Below are positions 14,701 through 24,806 of a stretch of 64,000 bases of DNA, one piece after another. This stretch comes from Siderastrea radians (lineage: Eukaryota > Cnidaria > Anthozoa > Scleractinia > Rhizangiidae), in contig OZ024889.1 of the NCBI GenBank assembly GCA_964017195.1, positions 60,039,858 through 60,103,857 of the forward strand, read 5' to 3'. Position 1 is the first letter of the stretch, and each line of letters opens with the position of its first letter. The position numbers and the translations under genes were made by a program. The notes beneath the pieces are model-generated. The model did not search any database. It was given only the letters and a program-made list of their open reading frames with translations, and was not told the origin of the DNA.

Positions 14701-15563
14701 CATGGTTGAAACCTTACATCGATTTTAACACAAAAAAGAGAGCAGGGGCAAAGAACTCTTTTGAGAAGGATTTTTTCAAGTTGATGAACAATTCGGTGTT
14801 CGGAAAGACAATGGAGAATCTGAGAAAGCGGCAGGACATCAAACTAATAACTGATAAAGGAAAATTGGCGAAGTGGGCCAGCAGACCGAGTTTCATAAGC
14901 AGTAAAATATTTAACGAAGATTTAGTTGCTGTTCATAAAATGAAAACAACTTTGACATTGAACAGACCGGCATATGTTGGAATGTGCATCCTTGACTTAT
15001 CAAAAACATTGATGTATGATTTTCATTACAATTACATCAAAAGTAAGTATGGCGACAAAGCTCGGTTGCTGTTTACAGATACTGACAGTCTGACCTATGA
15101 AATTGAAGCAGATGATGTCTATCAAGATTTTTGGAAAGATAAACATCTTTTCGACAACAGTGATTATCCAAAGGATAGCCCATTTTTTGATAGCACAAAC
15201 AAGAAAGTCATTGGTAAATTCAAGGACGAAAAAGCAGGAACTCCAATCGTCGGGTTTGTTGGTTTGAAGCCGAAAATGTATTCTTGCATAACAGATGACG
15301 AAGAGGGTAGTTGCACGGCAAAGGGAATAAAAAAGAATGTGATAAAACAAGAGTTGCGATATGATAATTACGAAGATACTCTTTTCAATAAAAAGCAGAT
15401 GCGTCACACGATGAGACTAATTAAAAGTGTAAAACATCAAATTGGTAGCTATACTGTGATCAAAATATCGCTCAGCTGCTTCGACGATAAAAGATATATA
15501 CATGAAAATGGCGTGACAAGTAATGCTTATGGTCATATAATACTTCGGATATTTTTCGGTTAA
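11754..15563 (+). CDS. polB: Protein-primed family B DNA polymerase
   Basis: 1269 residues. A Lys-rich N-terminal region without obvious domain (1-270) is followed by a C2H2-like finger near 390-414 (HFCMYCLQCF...NNHKDIC). The 3'-5' exonuclease has Exo I YADFEAI (D448, E450), Exo II HNLKGYDSHF, and Exo III in DLYLKSDILLLADVF. A zinc-binding HNH/endonuclease VII-like insert (CHICKKPYE...DHCHVTG...HEKC, about 544-580) lies between Exo I and Exo II. Polymerase motifs: YLDANNLYGWAMSQYLP (A), LMNNSVFGKTMENLRKR (B, 1011-1027) and LLFTDTDSL (C, D1109 and D1111). The C-terminus with CFDDKRYI is intact. The last 49 codons lie in the right inverted repeat, an uncommon overlap. This enzyme replicates the element from terminal-protein-primed ends. 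Confidence 0.97.
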   Translation: MNKASLKKRSKSNQFIKLLLDQKKRKPDDTKPVPRQPPSLFGEVPEINVPILKPTVVTTTLNKLPNVIQKTTKNVIDWEEWLKNADKVIEVIEVQNKKKIKWRKWLENINKVAGPTFTQKEQALRGFARSYEISLTNRQDPLIQLQSTRSLIKNNLLKVLNEMKGLKFTETLKITFEKYKGDELIEKEAYFNAKTQTITNEIEIAELLQITQQQIVNKIQQWISEGSGWTIQSVDGHFINIVIYEPLKGSSYIPLPKELRNSGKGIINMKNNDNECFRWCHIRRLLPQKKDPQRIKECDKKYVEKLDYSGIEFPVSEKQYNKIEKQNNIRVNVFGYEKGKRYSIYVSKEKKFNSCLNLLLITKGEVKHYCLLKDISKFLYNQTKHKGRKHFCMYCLQCFSSERVLNNHKDICIQVNGTQAINMPEPGSKIAFKNYRRKLPAPFVIYADFEAITEKVDEKAPQKSYTEQYQKHTACGYGYKVVCCYDDKFSKPIKIYRGEMAINKFMNDMLAEVKYCQKVEIKHFNKPMKMTDEDKESFERAEECHICKKPYEASDKRVRDHCHVTGEYRGSAHEKCNRNFYLTDKIPVVFHNLKGYDSHFIMQEIGNIAKKNVYFDEKKKKYYNMNINVIPCNMEKYLAFMLGHNLVFIDSFQFMSSSLSNLVKNLPAEAFKHTGQVFQGEQLSLMTKKGVYPYDYMNSFEKFEDKRLPKKEDFFSIMNNEHITDEEYQHAQNVWNEFGLSSMGEYHDLYLKSDILLLADVFENFRKACQQYYELDPAHYFTSPGLSWDAMLKMTNIELELISDVDMFQFIEKGMRGGISYIANRYGKANNKYMKNYNPEEASKYIMYLDANNLYGWAMSQYLPTGGFKWLTEEEVDLSKYNDESEKGLVLEVDLEYPGELHDLHNDYPLAAEKIKITEDMLSPYCREIAEKFKVKVGLVEKLVPTLMNKEKYVLHYRNLQLYMSLGLKLTKIHRALEFDQSPWLKPYIDFNTKKRAGAKNSFEKDFFKLMNNSVFGKTMENLRKRQDIKLITDKGKLAKWASRPSFISSKIFNEDLVAVHKMKTTLTLNRPAYVGMCILDLSKTLMYDFHYNYIKSKYGDKARLLFTDTDSLTYEIEADDVYQDFWKDKHLFDNSDYPKDSPFFDSTNKKVIGKFKDEKAGTPIVGFVGLKPKMYSCITDDEEGSCTAKGIKKNVIKQELRYDNYEDTLFNKKQMRHTMRLIKSVKHQIGSYTVIKISLSCFDDKRYIHENGVTSNAYGHIILRIFFG

Positions 15564-15736
15564 ATTTAGGTAAAGTTTCATATAAAATTTTATATGAAAT
15601 TTTGGGTATATTTAGGCGAAATCTTGGCAGCCCTGTTTTGTTAATTTTAACCAAGATTTGCCGCCGCGTTCGTGTCTGAAATTGCGGGTATATTTGACTG
15701 ATGAGCTCCGACTGGTTTGGGTAAATTTTTTTCAGT
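15415..15736 (-). repeat. Right inverted repeat of the Polinton (inner part)
   Basis: Mirror of 1-322. It begins inside polB: codons from about 1221 to the stop at 15,561-15,563 lie in the repeat. Beyond the polB stop it holds a palindrome (15,576-15,599) and the motif GACTGATGAGCTCCGACTGG, which recurs in diverged form in the outer 151-bp units. Confidence 0.95.
15576..15599 (+). terminator. 24-bp perfect palindrome after polB (mirror copy at 138-161)
   Basis: Starts 12 nt after the polB stop. Left arm TTTCATATAAAA pairs with TTTTATATGAAA with no loop. Because it is in the inverted repeat, the same palindrome lies at 138-161. It could be the polB 3'-end hairpin or a terminal-repeat cruciform. 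Confidence 0.55.
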
Positions 15737-16265
15737 TGAGATTTAGGTCTTATTTAAATTTTGGTAGAATGGTTCGTAACAAGTTATATAAGACTTTGGG
15801 TAAATTGTGAGTATAATTTTAGTAAAAGATTTTGCTAGCTTCGCTGTATTTTAGTCGACAGTTTAGTCAAAAACTGAAACTATGACTTTTTTGACTGGAA
15901 ATAATTTCTCTTTAATTTTGACAGAAGATTTGACTGCTGCGCTCGTAGCCCCATTTCATATGAAATTACAGGTATATTTGGCTGATGGGCTCCGACTGGT
16001 TTGGGTATATTTCTATTTAATTTGACTGAAAATTTTAGTATAATTTTGGCAGAAAATTTTGACTGCCACGTTTGTTAATTTTATCCAAGATTTCGCCACT
16101 GCGCTCGTGTCTGAAATTGTGGGTATATTTGACTGATGGGCTCCGACTGGTTTGGGTATATTTCTATTTAATTTGACTGAAAATTTTAGTATAATTTTGG
16201 CAGAAGATTTTGACTGCCACGTTTGTTAATTTTATCCAAGATTTCGCCACTGCGCTCGTAGCCCC
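15737..16265. repeat. Outer right terminal repeat with 151-bp tandem units
   Basis: A non-coding continuation of the terminal repeat. Two nearly identical 151-bp units start at 15,971 and 16,122 (each begins GGTATATTTG and ends near GCGCTCGT). Degenerate relatives lie further in, at about 15,605-15,735 and 15,785-15,960. The units share the block GGGCTCCGACTGGTTTGGGT with the inner inverted repeat. Similarity stops near 16,262-16,275, which I take as the right end of the element. Confidence 0.8.
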
Positions 16266-16970
16266 AATTCATAAACTACTACCCAGCTTTCCCTCAAACA
16301 TTAGATTTGACAAGCTTGGCCATTTTCAACACGGTTTTTCAATATTGCTTCATACTACCTGAATTGTTTGGCAATTTCAAGATTTTCTGATTCACCGTAG
16401 GTCTGATCTCGATCTTTGCGCTCGCACGCCATATCGTCCGCCATATTGAAATATGCTATTAACCGCAGACCATTCTTCCGCGGTCGCCTAACACGTTGCT
16501 CGAAGGGCAACGACTTTTCTTCGGAAAGCGAAGCTTTCCGAACGAGGCACGGTGATCCTAAGAGCCCACAGTAATTTGACCTGCGGTAAAAATATAGGTA
16601 ACGCGAGTAACGCAAGTTCGCAGCAAATTATGTCGGTTGTCTTTCGCAAGGAAAACTAAACGTTCTGCTCGAACTTCGCTCCTCTGCGCCCTGTGAGTGT
16701 ATTTCGTTTTGGGATATTCCTTAGAAAAGCGTACTTATTTATGATTTAAACATACCAGGGTATTTTATGAACCTTTTCTTGGTTGATAACTTCCACTTGC
16801 CCACGTGATCTTTGTCATCAAGACTCGTCCATCCACAATATCCAGATTGGAAATAACATTTCGTTACTACGACAGCTGATAAGGAAATAAACCAAGCAAC
16901 TAAAACTCGAAAGTAACTCGCGTTTGTTTTGATTTTGCTATACTATATGCTCTGAGTGATGCAACAAAAA

Positions 16971-17018
<48 letters not shown>

Positions 17019-18777
17019 TATCACCATCATCACCATCGTCATCATCATCATCATCATTAACAACAACAACAACAACAACAACAAAACAACAACAACAATT
17101 CGCGTCATTTTATTAACAAGTTGGAATTAAAGCCAAAACCTGCCGTTACTTGCTGGCACGTGTTTTCCCGTGCTAAAAGTCATGTACATGTTGTTCCGTC
17201 CAGTTTTGATTGGTTAATGTGGCATTTGCTTCTTTTTCTTCTTTTTCTTTTGCGTTTCACGACACTCAGTTGAAGAACCGCTCACTTGTTGTGGAACAAC
17301 CTGGTTGTTGAATTCAGAAAATGCTTGAATTCTCCTCCCCACCGCTGGGTTAAGGGGAGGTGATGGCTGACATTTCAGCGTAAGCTTTAATGAGCAAGTG
17401 AGTTCCCTGCTAGAACGTTTCCACGAATCTGGGTAATTGCTTACATTCAAAGCCTTCAGTTTTCATTGCTGAAGGTCTAAGCATGCATACAGGGAATAAG
17501 AATAAAAATACCTTGTAGATGAATATCTGCTATCTTTTTCTCATCCACGTGTTGCCGTAAAGTATTTAAAAAGGAATGGCTAATCTAAAATGGAAATAGA
17601 AGAAATAAACGAACAAAGTTTGCATTTAAACAAACATTTCAAATAATAAAATAACAATAAAGACCATTGGGCATTACATCTGGGTCGTTGCGCATGCGAT
17701 CAACCCAGACTACAAAAACGGTCCCACAAGTGAACTAGCTTTTAAAACATATGAGTAGGGAGTGACATTGAGTAACATAGGAAAAACCGGAAGCTATAAA
17801 GGGAGTGCTAAAATCGCCCTATTTGCGACGTCCAGGTTAAAACAACAGTATTACAGGAACCAGGCTAGCCGCAGGTGGCCGGTTAAATATGCTACGAAAT
17901 CTCTGATTGGTTGATCGTGCTTTTGTAAGGCTGTGTTATTTCTGGGACACTGAACGGAATTTGGGAAGGTTTTGATTCCCTATTGGAAGATCTTATGTGT
18001 CTTCTTGGGTTTATGCCTTTGAGGGGCTGCAAGGCGAGGCCAGAGTTGACAGTTTTGTAACAGACCTTCCCGCTTTTCATGTGAATAAAGATGATCAGAA
18101 GCATGACAACATAACAACATGATTTGTACATTTAAAGCAGGGATAAAACTCTAACCTCACTTCCCACTCAAACCTCAGTTCACTAAGCACAGAAAAGTGC
18201 TCTTGGCTCAAAATACTGTAGCACTCCTTATCAAGACGGAGCAAAGCATACTATATTTCGGCCCATCAAAAGTGACTCCAACTTTTAACTTCAACTTTAT
18301 TACATCCATGACTTTGACAGTGTACAATGCAATTTAAAATTTATAAGCAAAGAAAAAACAAAATGATGAGTAGTCTATAAAAAAGCAGAAACACTTGAAG
18401 TAGACTCCTTTCAATGGTCATTACATAACTTAAGGTTAAATGTTCCGGTTTTACACTTTGATCAAAATAAGATTAATTACAGATACACATAGAATCGTCC
18501 TGCGTATTTTTACCAGTTGCACATTTTTTCGATCGACTTTTGGTTGGTTTATAGTTGGTCGGTTGACGCTCAGATGTCGTTGACGACGATGTCGTTTTGA
18601 AAACAAGATCCCACCTTAAACTCACTTTGAGAAAAGTCTTTATTTTAAATTAAATCTTTCTGTTTACATGTCCAAGCTTCTTCCTCTCTTTACAAGCTAT
18701 ACTGTTTTAATGACTTGTTAAAACTTGGACGAAACCATGCCAAAGAAACCTAAATCTGATCCATTAGTAAGGAAATG
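16266..18777. other. Host DNA without a recognisable gene
   Basis: Immediately right of the Polinton. Contains an ORF-like repeat near 16,355-16,615 with no domain, a compound microsatellite (16,968-17,097) and AT-rich DNA. I see no convincing exon in either strand. Confidence 0.5.
16968..17097. repeat. Compound microsatellite (CAT)n then (CAA)n
   Basis: Tandem CAT/CAC triplets from about 16,971 to 17,059 followed by an AAC tract to about 17,097. Confidence 0.9.
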
Positions 18778-18852
18778 ACCTCGGAGGGATTTGAACCCAT
18801 GACCCCGGGTTTTCATCACCGATACTCTACCGACTGAGCTACACAAGACGGG
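18778..18852 (-). repeat. tRNA-like sequence, probably SINE-derived
   Basis: On the minus strand an A box TAGCTCAGTCGG (18,830-18,841) and B box GGTTCAAATCC (18,887-18,897 in reverse sense at 18,787-18,797) have tRNA spacing. The anticodon stem does not pair well, so this is more likely a tRNA-derived repeat than a working tRNA. Confidence 0.55.
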
Positions 18853-19518
18853 CGCAGTTGGTGGGTAATTTAGATGGTGTTTCGCGACAATGACATTGCA
18901 AGGCCTGTGAATGCCCCGTGACACTTCGAAGGACTTTTTACACACGTAAACTTGAGAAAACAAGGAAGTTGCACAAGAGTTCCTATATTACACTGCCAAA
19001 GGACGCCTGAGGTTCCGCGACAAAATTCCAAACAAAGGATTATAATAGCTGTTCAGCTGTTTCAAGTTCAGTCAATTTATTTTTAGTACATTTATTTTAA
19101 TAACATGTTAACAGAAAGAGAGAAAAAAGCCTGTTATCATAGCGATGTAGCTTTGAGCTTGCAACATCCCTGATAGCATGCAGAAATATACCCTCCATTT
19201 GTTTTCTACAAAACAAACACAGTTGACTCAAATCTCTTGTCAAATGTCAGTTTTTCTGCCATTATTTGAACCTAAATTAACCTGCAAGTTACGCTAAGAA
19301 ACCCGGTAGGCGGTCTGGTCTTATTCAGTTTTTAGTTCTTTGACAAGACTGTTTGCTCTTGACTTGTGTGAGCTCTAGACTTCAGCTTGCAAAATCCTTG
19401 ATAACATACATTTTTCTACAAATCACTATCGCAACAAAAACAGCAACAAAACTTTTACCTTGTTCGAACCTAAATGAACCTGCATGTTACACTGAGAAAC
19501 CCGGTAGACGGTCCCGTC

Positions 19519-19954
19519 TTATTCAGTTTTTAGTTTCTTTGACACCATTTCATCCCAGTCAGGATAATACAACTCCTTCATTCTCTGAGCATGCTTCTCA
19601 AGATTCTTTGCTTTGGTCTTGGTGAGCTCAGCAATAGGAGATTCTGGCATATCCCAAGTGCAGGCGGCGATAAAGGCAAACAGTGCAGCATCAGCTAAGC
19701 AAGGCTTATCTCCAAACAGGAATTTCTCCTGGTCCAAGATTTCAGACACCGCAAGCAAATCTCTCTCGGCTATTTCATATAGTTCTTGTTCCGTATGTCG
19801 ACCTATTCCATGGGACCACAGATACTTACTTGCCTTTCTCTTGAACAGGAAACGGGACAGATATTTCAGTGGCCGGATAGGAAAAAGACCACCCAAAATC
19901 CTCTCTCGGGAGGCGGCACCGTAGGCAGATATCCAGCGTGTGTACACAAGTGTC
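19519..19954 (-). CDS. FAXC-like gene 1, coding exon 2 (GST-C/metaxin-like domain)
   Basis: Second coding exon of a failed-axon-connections-like protein. It begins at 19,954 behind a CCCACAG acceptor and reads YTRWISAYGA... to a stop at 19,519. Motifs typical of the GST-C/metaxin-like half are visible: WSHGIGRHTEQELYEIAERDL and FLFGDKPCLADAALFAF, then a C-terminal YYPDWDEM. With exon 1 the protein is about 282 residues, shorter than vertebrate FAXC. Phase at the junction is consistent: exon 1 ends in TG and exon 2 begins with G, restoring a Trp codon. FAXC proteins are membrane-anchored GST-like proteins linked to axon development; the role in this host is unknown. Confidence 0.88.
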
Positions 19955-20467
19955 CTGTGGGCATACAGCCAAACAGAAGCTCAGCAGACTGATTTATTAC
20001 AAAGAGGAGGAGGGGGATGGAGGGAAATTCAATCACCGCGATGGATAAAATTAAGGTAAAAATGTTGTTAAAGATTTCATATATTTAACGTTTTCCATCA
20101 ACAAGATCATGAACAGAATATAAAAACTGATGTTCGGGATTATGAACTTGTAATATGTTACATGGGTGTGTTAGTAAACTGGCTTTGTTTCTCAGCCCGT
20201 AAACGTTGGTGTAGATGTTACCAACAGCTAACCGCGAAAAGGCTTCCAAGATAGCGAGCTATACAAATTCTCCTTACTAGTGTGCGACAGTTTGCTGATT
20301 ACTTTAAGAGAAATTGTTTAAACATCAAGGCAATTCATCTTTGATCGTTTCCTTAATTCTCAGACCTGTATTTGTTATAATACACTTATACTACGAGGAA
20401 AACGTTGATACTGATCACTATTAAGGCCAGGAGTTCGTACCCCAACGGTAACAACGATATACATCAG

Positions 20468-20894
20468 AATCACTAGAGTGGTAAAAAACGCCGTTGGGAA
20501 TTTGAACTGGCGGCGGCTAAATTCTTATCACGTGGTTTAAAAGAAAATGTCTCGTGATTGCAATGAGAAGCACCACGTGAGGTAAAGCTCTGCACCATCT
20601 GCTTCCATTCCTTCGGAGTCGCTTCCATCGTTTCTAACGAAAAACGACTAAAACATGGATCCGGATTGCTGGTGGAGTTCAGACGTACAAAAACGTTTTC
20701 TTGACCGAAGTTTTCTTACAAAAGCAAAGTTAATGACTGACTTTCCAAAAGAGGTTTCCGATCGGCGGGTCTCACAACACGAATCACATGACAATTTTTT
20801 AGACCATGCGACCAAATTTTTTCAAAGCCACGTGATAAGAATTTAGCCGCCGCCAAATCAAATTCCCAACGGCCGTTTTACCACTCTAGTGATT
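20468..20894. mobile_element. MITE with about 65-bp inverted ends, in the intron of FAXC-like gene 1
   Basis: Left AATCACTAGAGTGGTAAAA and right complement at about 20,876-20,894 are inverted. Similarity continues inward through a block containing GCCGTTGGGAATTTGA and CTTATCACGTGG. No transposase inside; non-autonomous element. Confidence 0.75.
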
Positions 20895-21303
20895 TTGATA
20901 GTAAAACTCTGGATTTTTCAACTGAGTTGATAATTAAGGGAAACAGGGCAAATACTCAAATACTTTGCCCTTCGTCAGAACGAATCGATAATTTGTCTGC
21001 ATTTCAGAAGCAATTCAAAACAAAGGCGAAAACAACAGTCCACCTTGTAGTTTACAAAAAAATTGCATTCAAGATCAGACAGGAGACATTCATATCACTA
21101 CATTTCGGGAATTGCAAGTTCACTAGGCGCGACGAATCGTTATCAATGGAGCGTGAAATGAAAATATCCCGACAGCTCAATAAAGTGCATCCAAGGCATC
21201 CATGGTGGCATAGCCTGCGATTATGGCCGTCGTCTATCCCCGCTGGCGGCCATAAAAAGCGGCTGTATTCGCAGAATAGCAAATGTAGGACCTCTCTACC
21301 TAC

Positions 21304-21716
21304 CAATAAGTGTTTTCCTCCAACATGGTGCGGATACAGTGACCAATGGCTCTTTCTGTGGTGCTCAAATGCGAATCGACGTCCACTTGAAATTCTTTCT
21401 CAAGAAATCGAATGCAGAAGTTAGAATCGGCGATGGCTTGCCCGTTGAATTCGATCCAAGGTATTTTTCCCTTCTTAGAAAACGTCGTACTGTAGTCATT
21501 TTCGTACGGCAGCTTTAACATACGAAGGAAAGTTTCTAACTTCAAACATGGCGGAGAACCGCTCACCACACCAGACGACGAGGGAGGGAACTGATGTAGA
21601 ACGATTGTGCCAGGCTTAACGGGTCTCGTGCTGTTTTTCCCTCGCAATTTCTTTGCGAGGAGATAAACGACAGCAAACGTGATGGCAGCAATGCCAACAT
21701 ATGCTGCTATCTCCAT
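21304..21716 (-). CDS. FAXC-like gene 1, coding exon 1 (N-terminal TM anchor and thioredoxin-like domain)
   Basis: Starts at ATG 21,716 (an in-frame TTG 24 nt upstream is not used). Residues 2-25 form a hydrophobic anchor (IAAYVGIAAITFAVVYLLAKK). The GST-N/thioredoxin-like part follows with VLHQFPPSS, SPPCLKLETFLRMLKLPYE, GKIPWIEFNGQAIADS and FLEKEFQVD. The exon ends TTATTG before a GTAGGT donor at 21,303. Its 413-nt length is identical to exon 1 of the paralogue on the other strand. The two starts face away from each other, about 700 bp apart. Confidence 0.88.
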
Positions 21717-22418
21717 CGTTTTAGCTCCTTCTTTGGTCAAGAAAACTCAGCATCTGATTGCGTGACAGTATGGCTGTCCATGAAGTCTCCTACGCAGCTG
21801 TTATTAGTCGTCGTCACGCAACGCTCATCTCCTGTTGGTTCACTAATAACGGCTGCGCAGGAGGTAACAGTTACATTAATTACTGCCATGTCGGACATGG
21901 CAGTAGTGGTATTGTGTTTACCCTCATGAACAAAAGCGTGTCTCATTTTGCCTCGGTTGGTCTATTTTGTCGGCAAGAATATGTCTTGCTAAACAAGCGA
22001 AGTTGTTCGTGGCAGAAAACATGTTTCATGTCACATGAGGTACTACAAGTCAAGTGTTTCAGAGCTTATCAGTTAATTGTGGTTTGGAGTTATTCCGCTG
22101 CATAATAAACAGCAGAGAAGTTAGAACCACCCTGTACTTCATAATAACAAGTACCATAGTAAAGTGCTGCACAGATACTCTTCTGCTCATTTGCTGGTAA
22201 TATCACTTGTAGTCTGAAACAATCCTACTGTATTTTCCGCAAGCGTATTTCAGTTGTTATTGTTGTCACACACAATGGCCTACAGTGGCATCATATGTGG
22301 CGTCACTAGTCACGCTTTTGTTCAAAAACAACTTCGATTGCTGTCATGTCCAAATAGACAGTCACTCAAGCACGCAATCAGATGTTGAGTTTTCTTGACC
22401 AAAGAAAGAGTTAAAACC
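21717..22418. promoter_or_regulatory. Shared upstream region of two divergent FAXC-like genes
   Basis: Only about 700 bp separate the two ATGs. Contains an imperfect inverted repeat (CTCCTACGCAGCTGTTATTA near 21,787 against TAATAACGGCTGCGCAGGAG near 21,844) and a palindrome around 21,885-21,907 (CTGCCATGTC/GACATGGCAG). A bidirectional promoter is inferred from the layout. Confidence 0.5.
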
Positions 22419-22831
22419 ATGCAGATAGCAGCGTATGTTGGCATCGCTGCCGTCACATTCGTTGCCATTTACCTCCTCGCAAAGAAATTGCAAGGGAAAA
22501 AGAGCAAAAGGCCCGCCAAGCCAGGCACAGTCGTTCTACATCAGTTCCCTCGAAGTATGTTTAATGTCATAATGGGTTCTCCACCGTGTTTGAAGCTAGA
22601 AACTTTCCTTCGTATGACAAAAATCCCGTTCGAAAGTGAATACGTTGTAACGTTTTCAAAAAAGGGGAAAATGCCGTGGATCGAGTTCAACGGGCAAGCA
22701 ATCGCCGATTCGAATTTCTGCATTCGGTTTCTTGAGAAGGAATTTCAAGTGGACGCCGATTCACATTTGAGCGCCACAGAAAGAGCCATTGGTCACTCTA
22801 TCCGCACTATGCTGGAGGAAAACACCTTTTG
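22419..22831 (+). CDS. FAXC-like gene 2, coding exon 1
   Basis: Paralogue of the minus-strand copy: ATG at 22,419, N-terminal anchor IAAYVGIAAVTFVAIYLLAKK, then VLHQFPRS, SPPCLKLETFLRMTKIPFE, GKMPWIEFNGQAIADS and FLEKEFQVDADSHLSATERA. The exon ends TTTTG before GTGGGT (22,832). Protein similarity to gene 1 is very high in the GST-N part and lower at the extreme N-terminus, indicating a local inverted duplication. Confidence 0.88.
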
Positions 22832-23189
22832 GTGGGTAATAATTAGTTGGTCACCATGTTGCAACGCTCGAGATTAACAACGATTGAATACTCGAATTGA
22901 ATTCAATATGGAAATTTAATATTGAATTCAGCAAACAACGCACTTGACTGTCATGAAAACATATTGTATACCTTTTGATTTCGTTAGCAAACTTATAATA
23001 TAAATTATGATTCCTGATCAGTAACGCGATATGTTGGCAAAGAAACTGCCAAAGTTAAAATTAGTAAAGAAAATGTAAAATATTGAAAAACAGACGGCAC
23101 CAGTAGAAAGAACTGCCCCCAAAATCTTTCATTTGAATGCATGGTCACACTTGAGGCCCCAGGTGTCATTTAGAGGCCGTCTCAAAACG

Positions 23190-23594
23190 ATTATTTAACA
23201 ATTATTCGCCGAAGGCGAAGGGTGCGTTTCTTTGGGAAAATCCAAATCCGGATTCTTGTATCCAAAAACGGATTTTACGTTTCTTTACCTAAATCCGAAA
23301 ATGTATTAATCAGGGATTAGTGATCTGAAGAATCCACACTCCGAGTGGATACATCAGATCAAATCTAAATCCGGATTTTTAGGATTCATGATCCGTGCGT
23401 TTCTTTGGGGGACGGATCCGAAATGGTACATCTGTCAAGGGGTCTTCCATGCAAATTTACTGGTCTTGCCATATTTTCTCTCTGAAAATGGTAGTCGATG
23501 GGAATTTGTTGAGGAATTTGTTTAGGCCTACAGCCTCGTCGGCTAAGTATCAGGTGATATTCCGCTCGATTTCGCAGGATAATTGTTAAATAAT
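23190..23594. mobile_element. Short MITE with TTAACAATTAT ends
   Basis: ATTATTTAACAATTAT at 23,190-23,205 and its complement at 23,579-23,594 flank about 400 bp. The same terminal motif bounds the large palindrome at 54,616-57,431, so both may be mobilised by one TTAA-targeting transposase. Confidence 0.65.
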
Positions 23595-24017
23595 TCCACA
23601 ATATTCACTAAGCCTGAGGAGAATAATTGTTTTAGTATAATTGCCCAGGCAAATACATTTTCTTTTTTCTTTTCTCCAGAAACATCAAAAATCGCGCGGT
23701 GGCCATTTTCAAAATTAGTGCTTCAGTATTATAATCACCTCCCGCGGGGTGATTATAACAAGATATGACGTAATCCTCGACCAATCAGCGTGCGCGCTTC
23801 TCTATAATCACCTGAGCAGTTATACTAATTTCACGTAACCCGTGAAACAAAAATCATAGTGACAATCAAATATGATAAATCATGTATGTGAACTGTGGAG
23901 ATGAAATCAAATAAAGGAAAACAAAACATGCATGCATGTTTTATCATATGTTCATTGTTATCACATTTATTTACTCCACGGAGAATTTGAACTCACAATT
24001 GACCGTTCCCAACAAAT

Positions 24018-24095
24018 GAGGCCTTGGTAGCTCAGTTAGTTAAAGCATCACACTAGCAGCGTGAATGTCACGAGTTCAACTCCGTCCAAAGCCTC
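24018..24095 (+). tRNA. tRNA-Ala(AGC)-like sequence, possibly a pseudogene or SINE head
   Basis: GAGGCCT pairs with AAGCCTC at the acceptor with one mismatch; the A box is TAGCTCAGTTAG. Anticodon loop CTAGCAG is flanked by a 4 of 5 bp stem and gives anticodon AGC. The T arm (GAGTTCAACTCC) is degenerate. It lies in the intron of FAXC-like gene 2. I would not call it functional without a covariance search. Confidence 0.45.
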
Positions 24096-24376
24096 GAAAA
24101 TTTTTTTCAGGCTTAATCGCAATTTCTTTAATTGCATACATCACCGCGAGGATCATTTTCTTCATTTAAAAATGATAGCATAATGTATTCGGTATGCCCT
24201 CAAAACTAAACAGGAAACAATGGTATTAGTGTGGATTAATGTCCAATCGTTCCTTAACCTTTACATCCGAAGTGTGAACCAAAGATTAAAAAAAAGCTGT
24301 CAGGGTTATTACCATTCTAATGCATGGTTAGCTCACTCGCTTAACTATCCAGACTATATGACCTTTATTTCCACAG

Positions 24377-24806
24377 GACAACTGCATACACACGCTGGGT
24401 GTCGGACTATGGCACGGACTCGCGAGAGAAAATGCTTGGTCATTTGCCCGCCCCAGTAAAATATCTTACCATTTGCCGGGTAACGAGAAGGATGAAGAAT
24501 AACTTGTGGTCGCATGGGATCGGTCGACACACTGAACAAGAGCTGTATGGAATAGCAGAGAGAGATTTGCTCGCGGTGTCGGATATCTTGGGCGAGAAGA
24601 GGTTCTTGTTTGGGGACAAGCCTTGCTTAGCTGATGCTTCCCTGTTTGCATTTATCGTGACCTCGGCTTGGGAATTTCCGAAATGTCCGATTGGTGAGCT
24701 CATCAAGTCTAAAGCAAAGAATCTCGACCAGCACGCCCAGCGAATGAAGGAGTTGTATTATCCAGACTGGGATGAAATCATGTCAAAGAAACGTAAATCT
24801 GAATAA
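24377..24806 (+). CDS. FAXC-like gene 2, coding exon 2
   Basis: Starts after acceptor TTTCCACAG (ends 24,376) and rejoins the frame through a split Trp codon. Motifs: YTRWVSDYGTDSRE, LWSHGIGRHTEQELYGIAE, FLFGDKPCLADASLFAF and YYPDWDEIMSKK before the TAA. Full protein about 280 residues. Intron 1 (22,832-24,376) carries a small MITE and a tRNA-like element. GC content and codon use match the paralogue. Confidence 0.88.

Larger units (their letters stand above)
1..16265. mobile_element. Polinton/Maverick element (polintovirus-like), left end cut by window
   Basis: A self-synthesising dsDNA transposon/virus. It carries the full Polinton hallmark set: protein-primed PolB, retroviral-type integrase with chromodomain, A32-type packaging ATPase, adenovirus-type cysteine protease, double jelly-roll major capsid and single jelly-roll penton protein. 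Inverted repeats flank the genes; the right one continues outward as 151-bp units to about 16,262, after which the sequence changes character. The matching outer left part lies before position 1, so the true length exceeds 16 kb and the target-site duplication cannot be read. Genes are dense and uninterrupted except for ordered -1 frame changes, which suggests a young copy. The right boundary is approximate. Confidence 0.96.

Noticed and set aside
16355..16615. 86-codon minus-strand ORF
   Set aside because: Low complexity repeat-like peptide, no domain and no splice or promoter support; looks like part of a dispersed repeat.
20927..21424. 165-codon plus-strand ORF opposite FAXC-like exon 1
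   Set aside because: Lies largely antisense to the coding exon and its intron; no domain.
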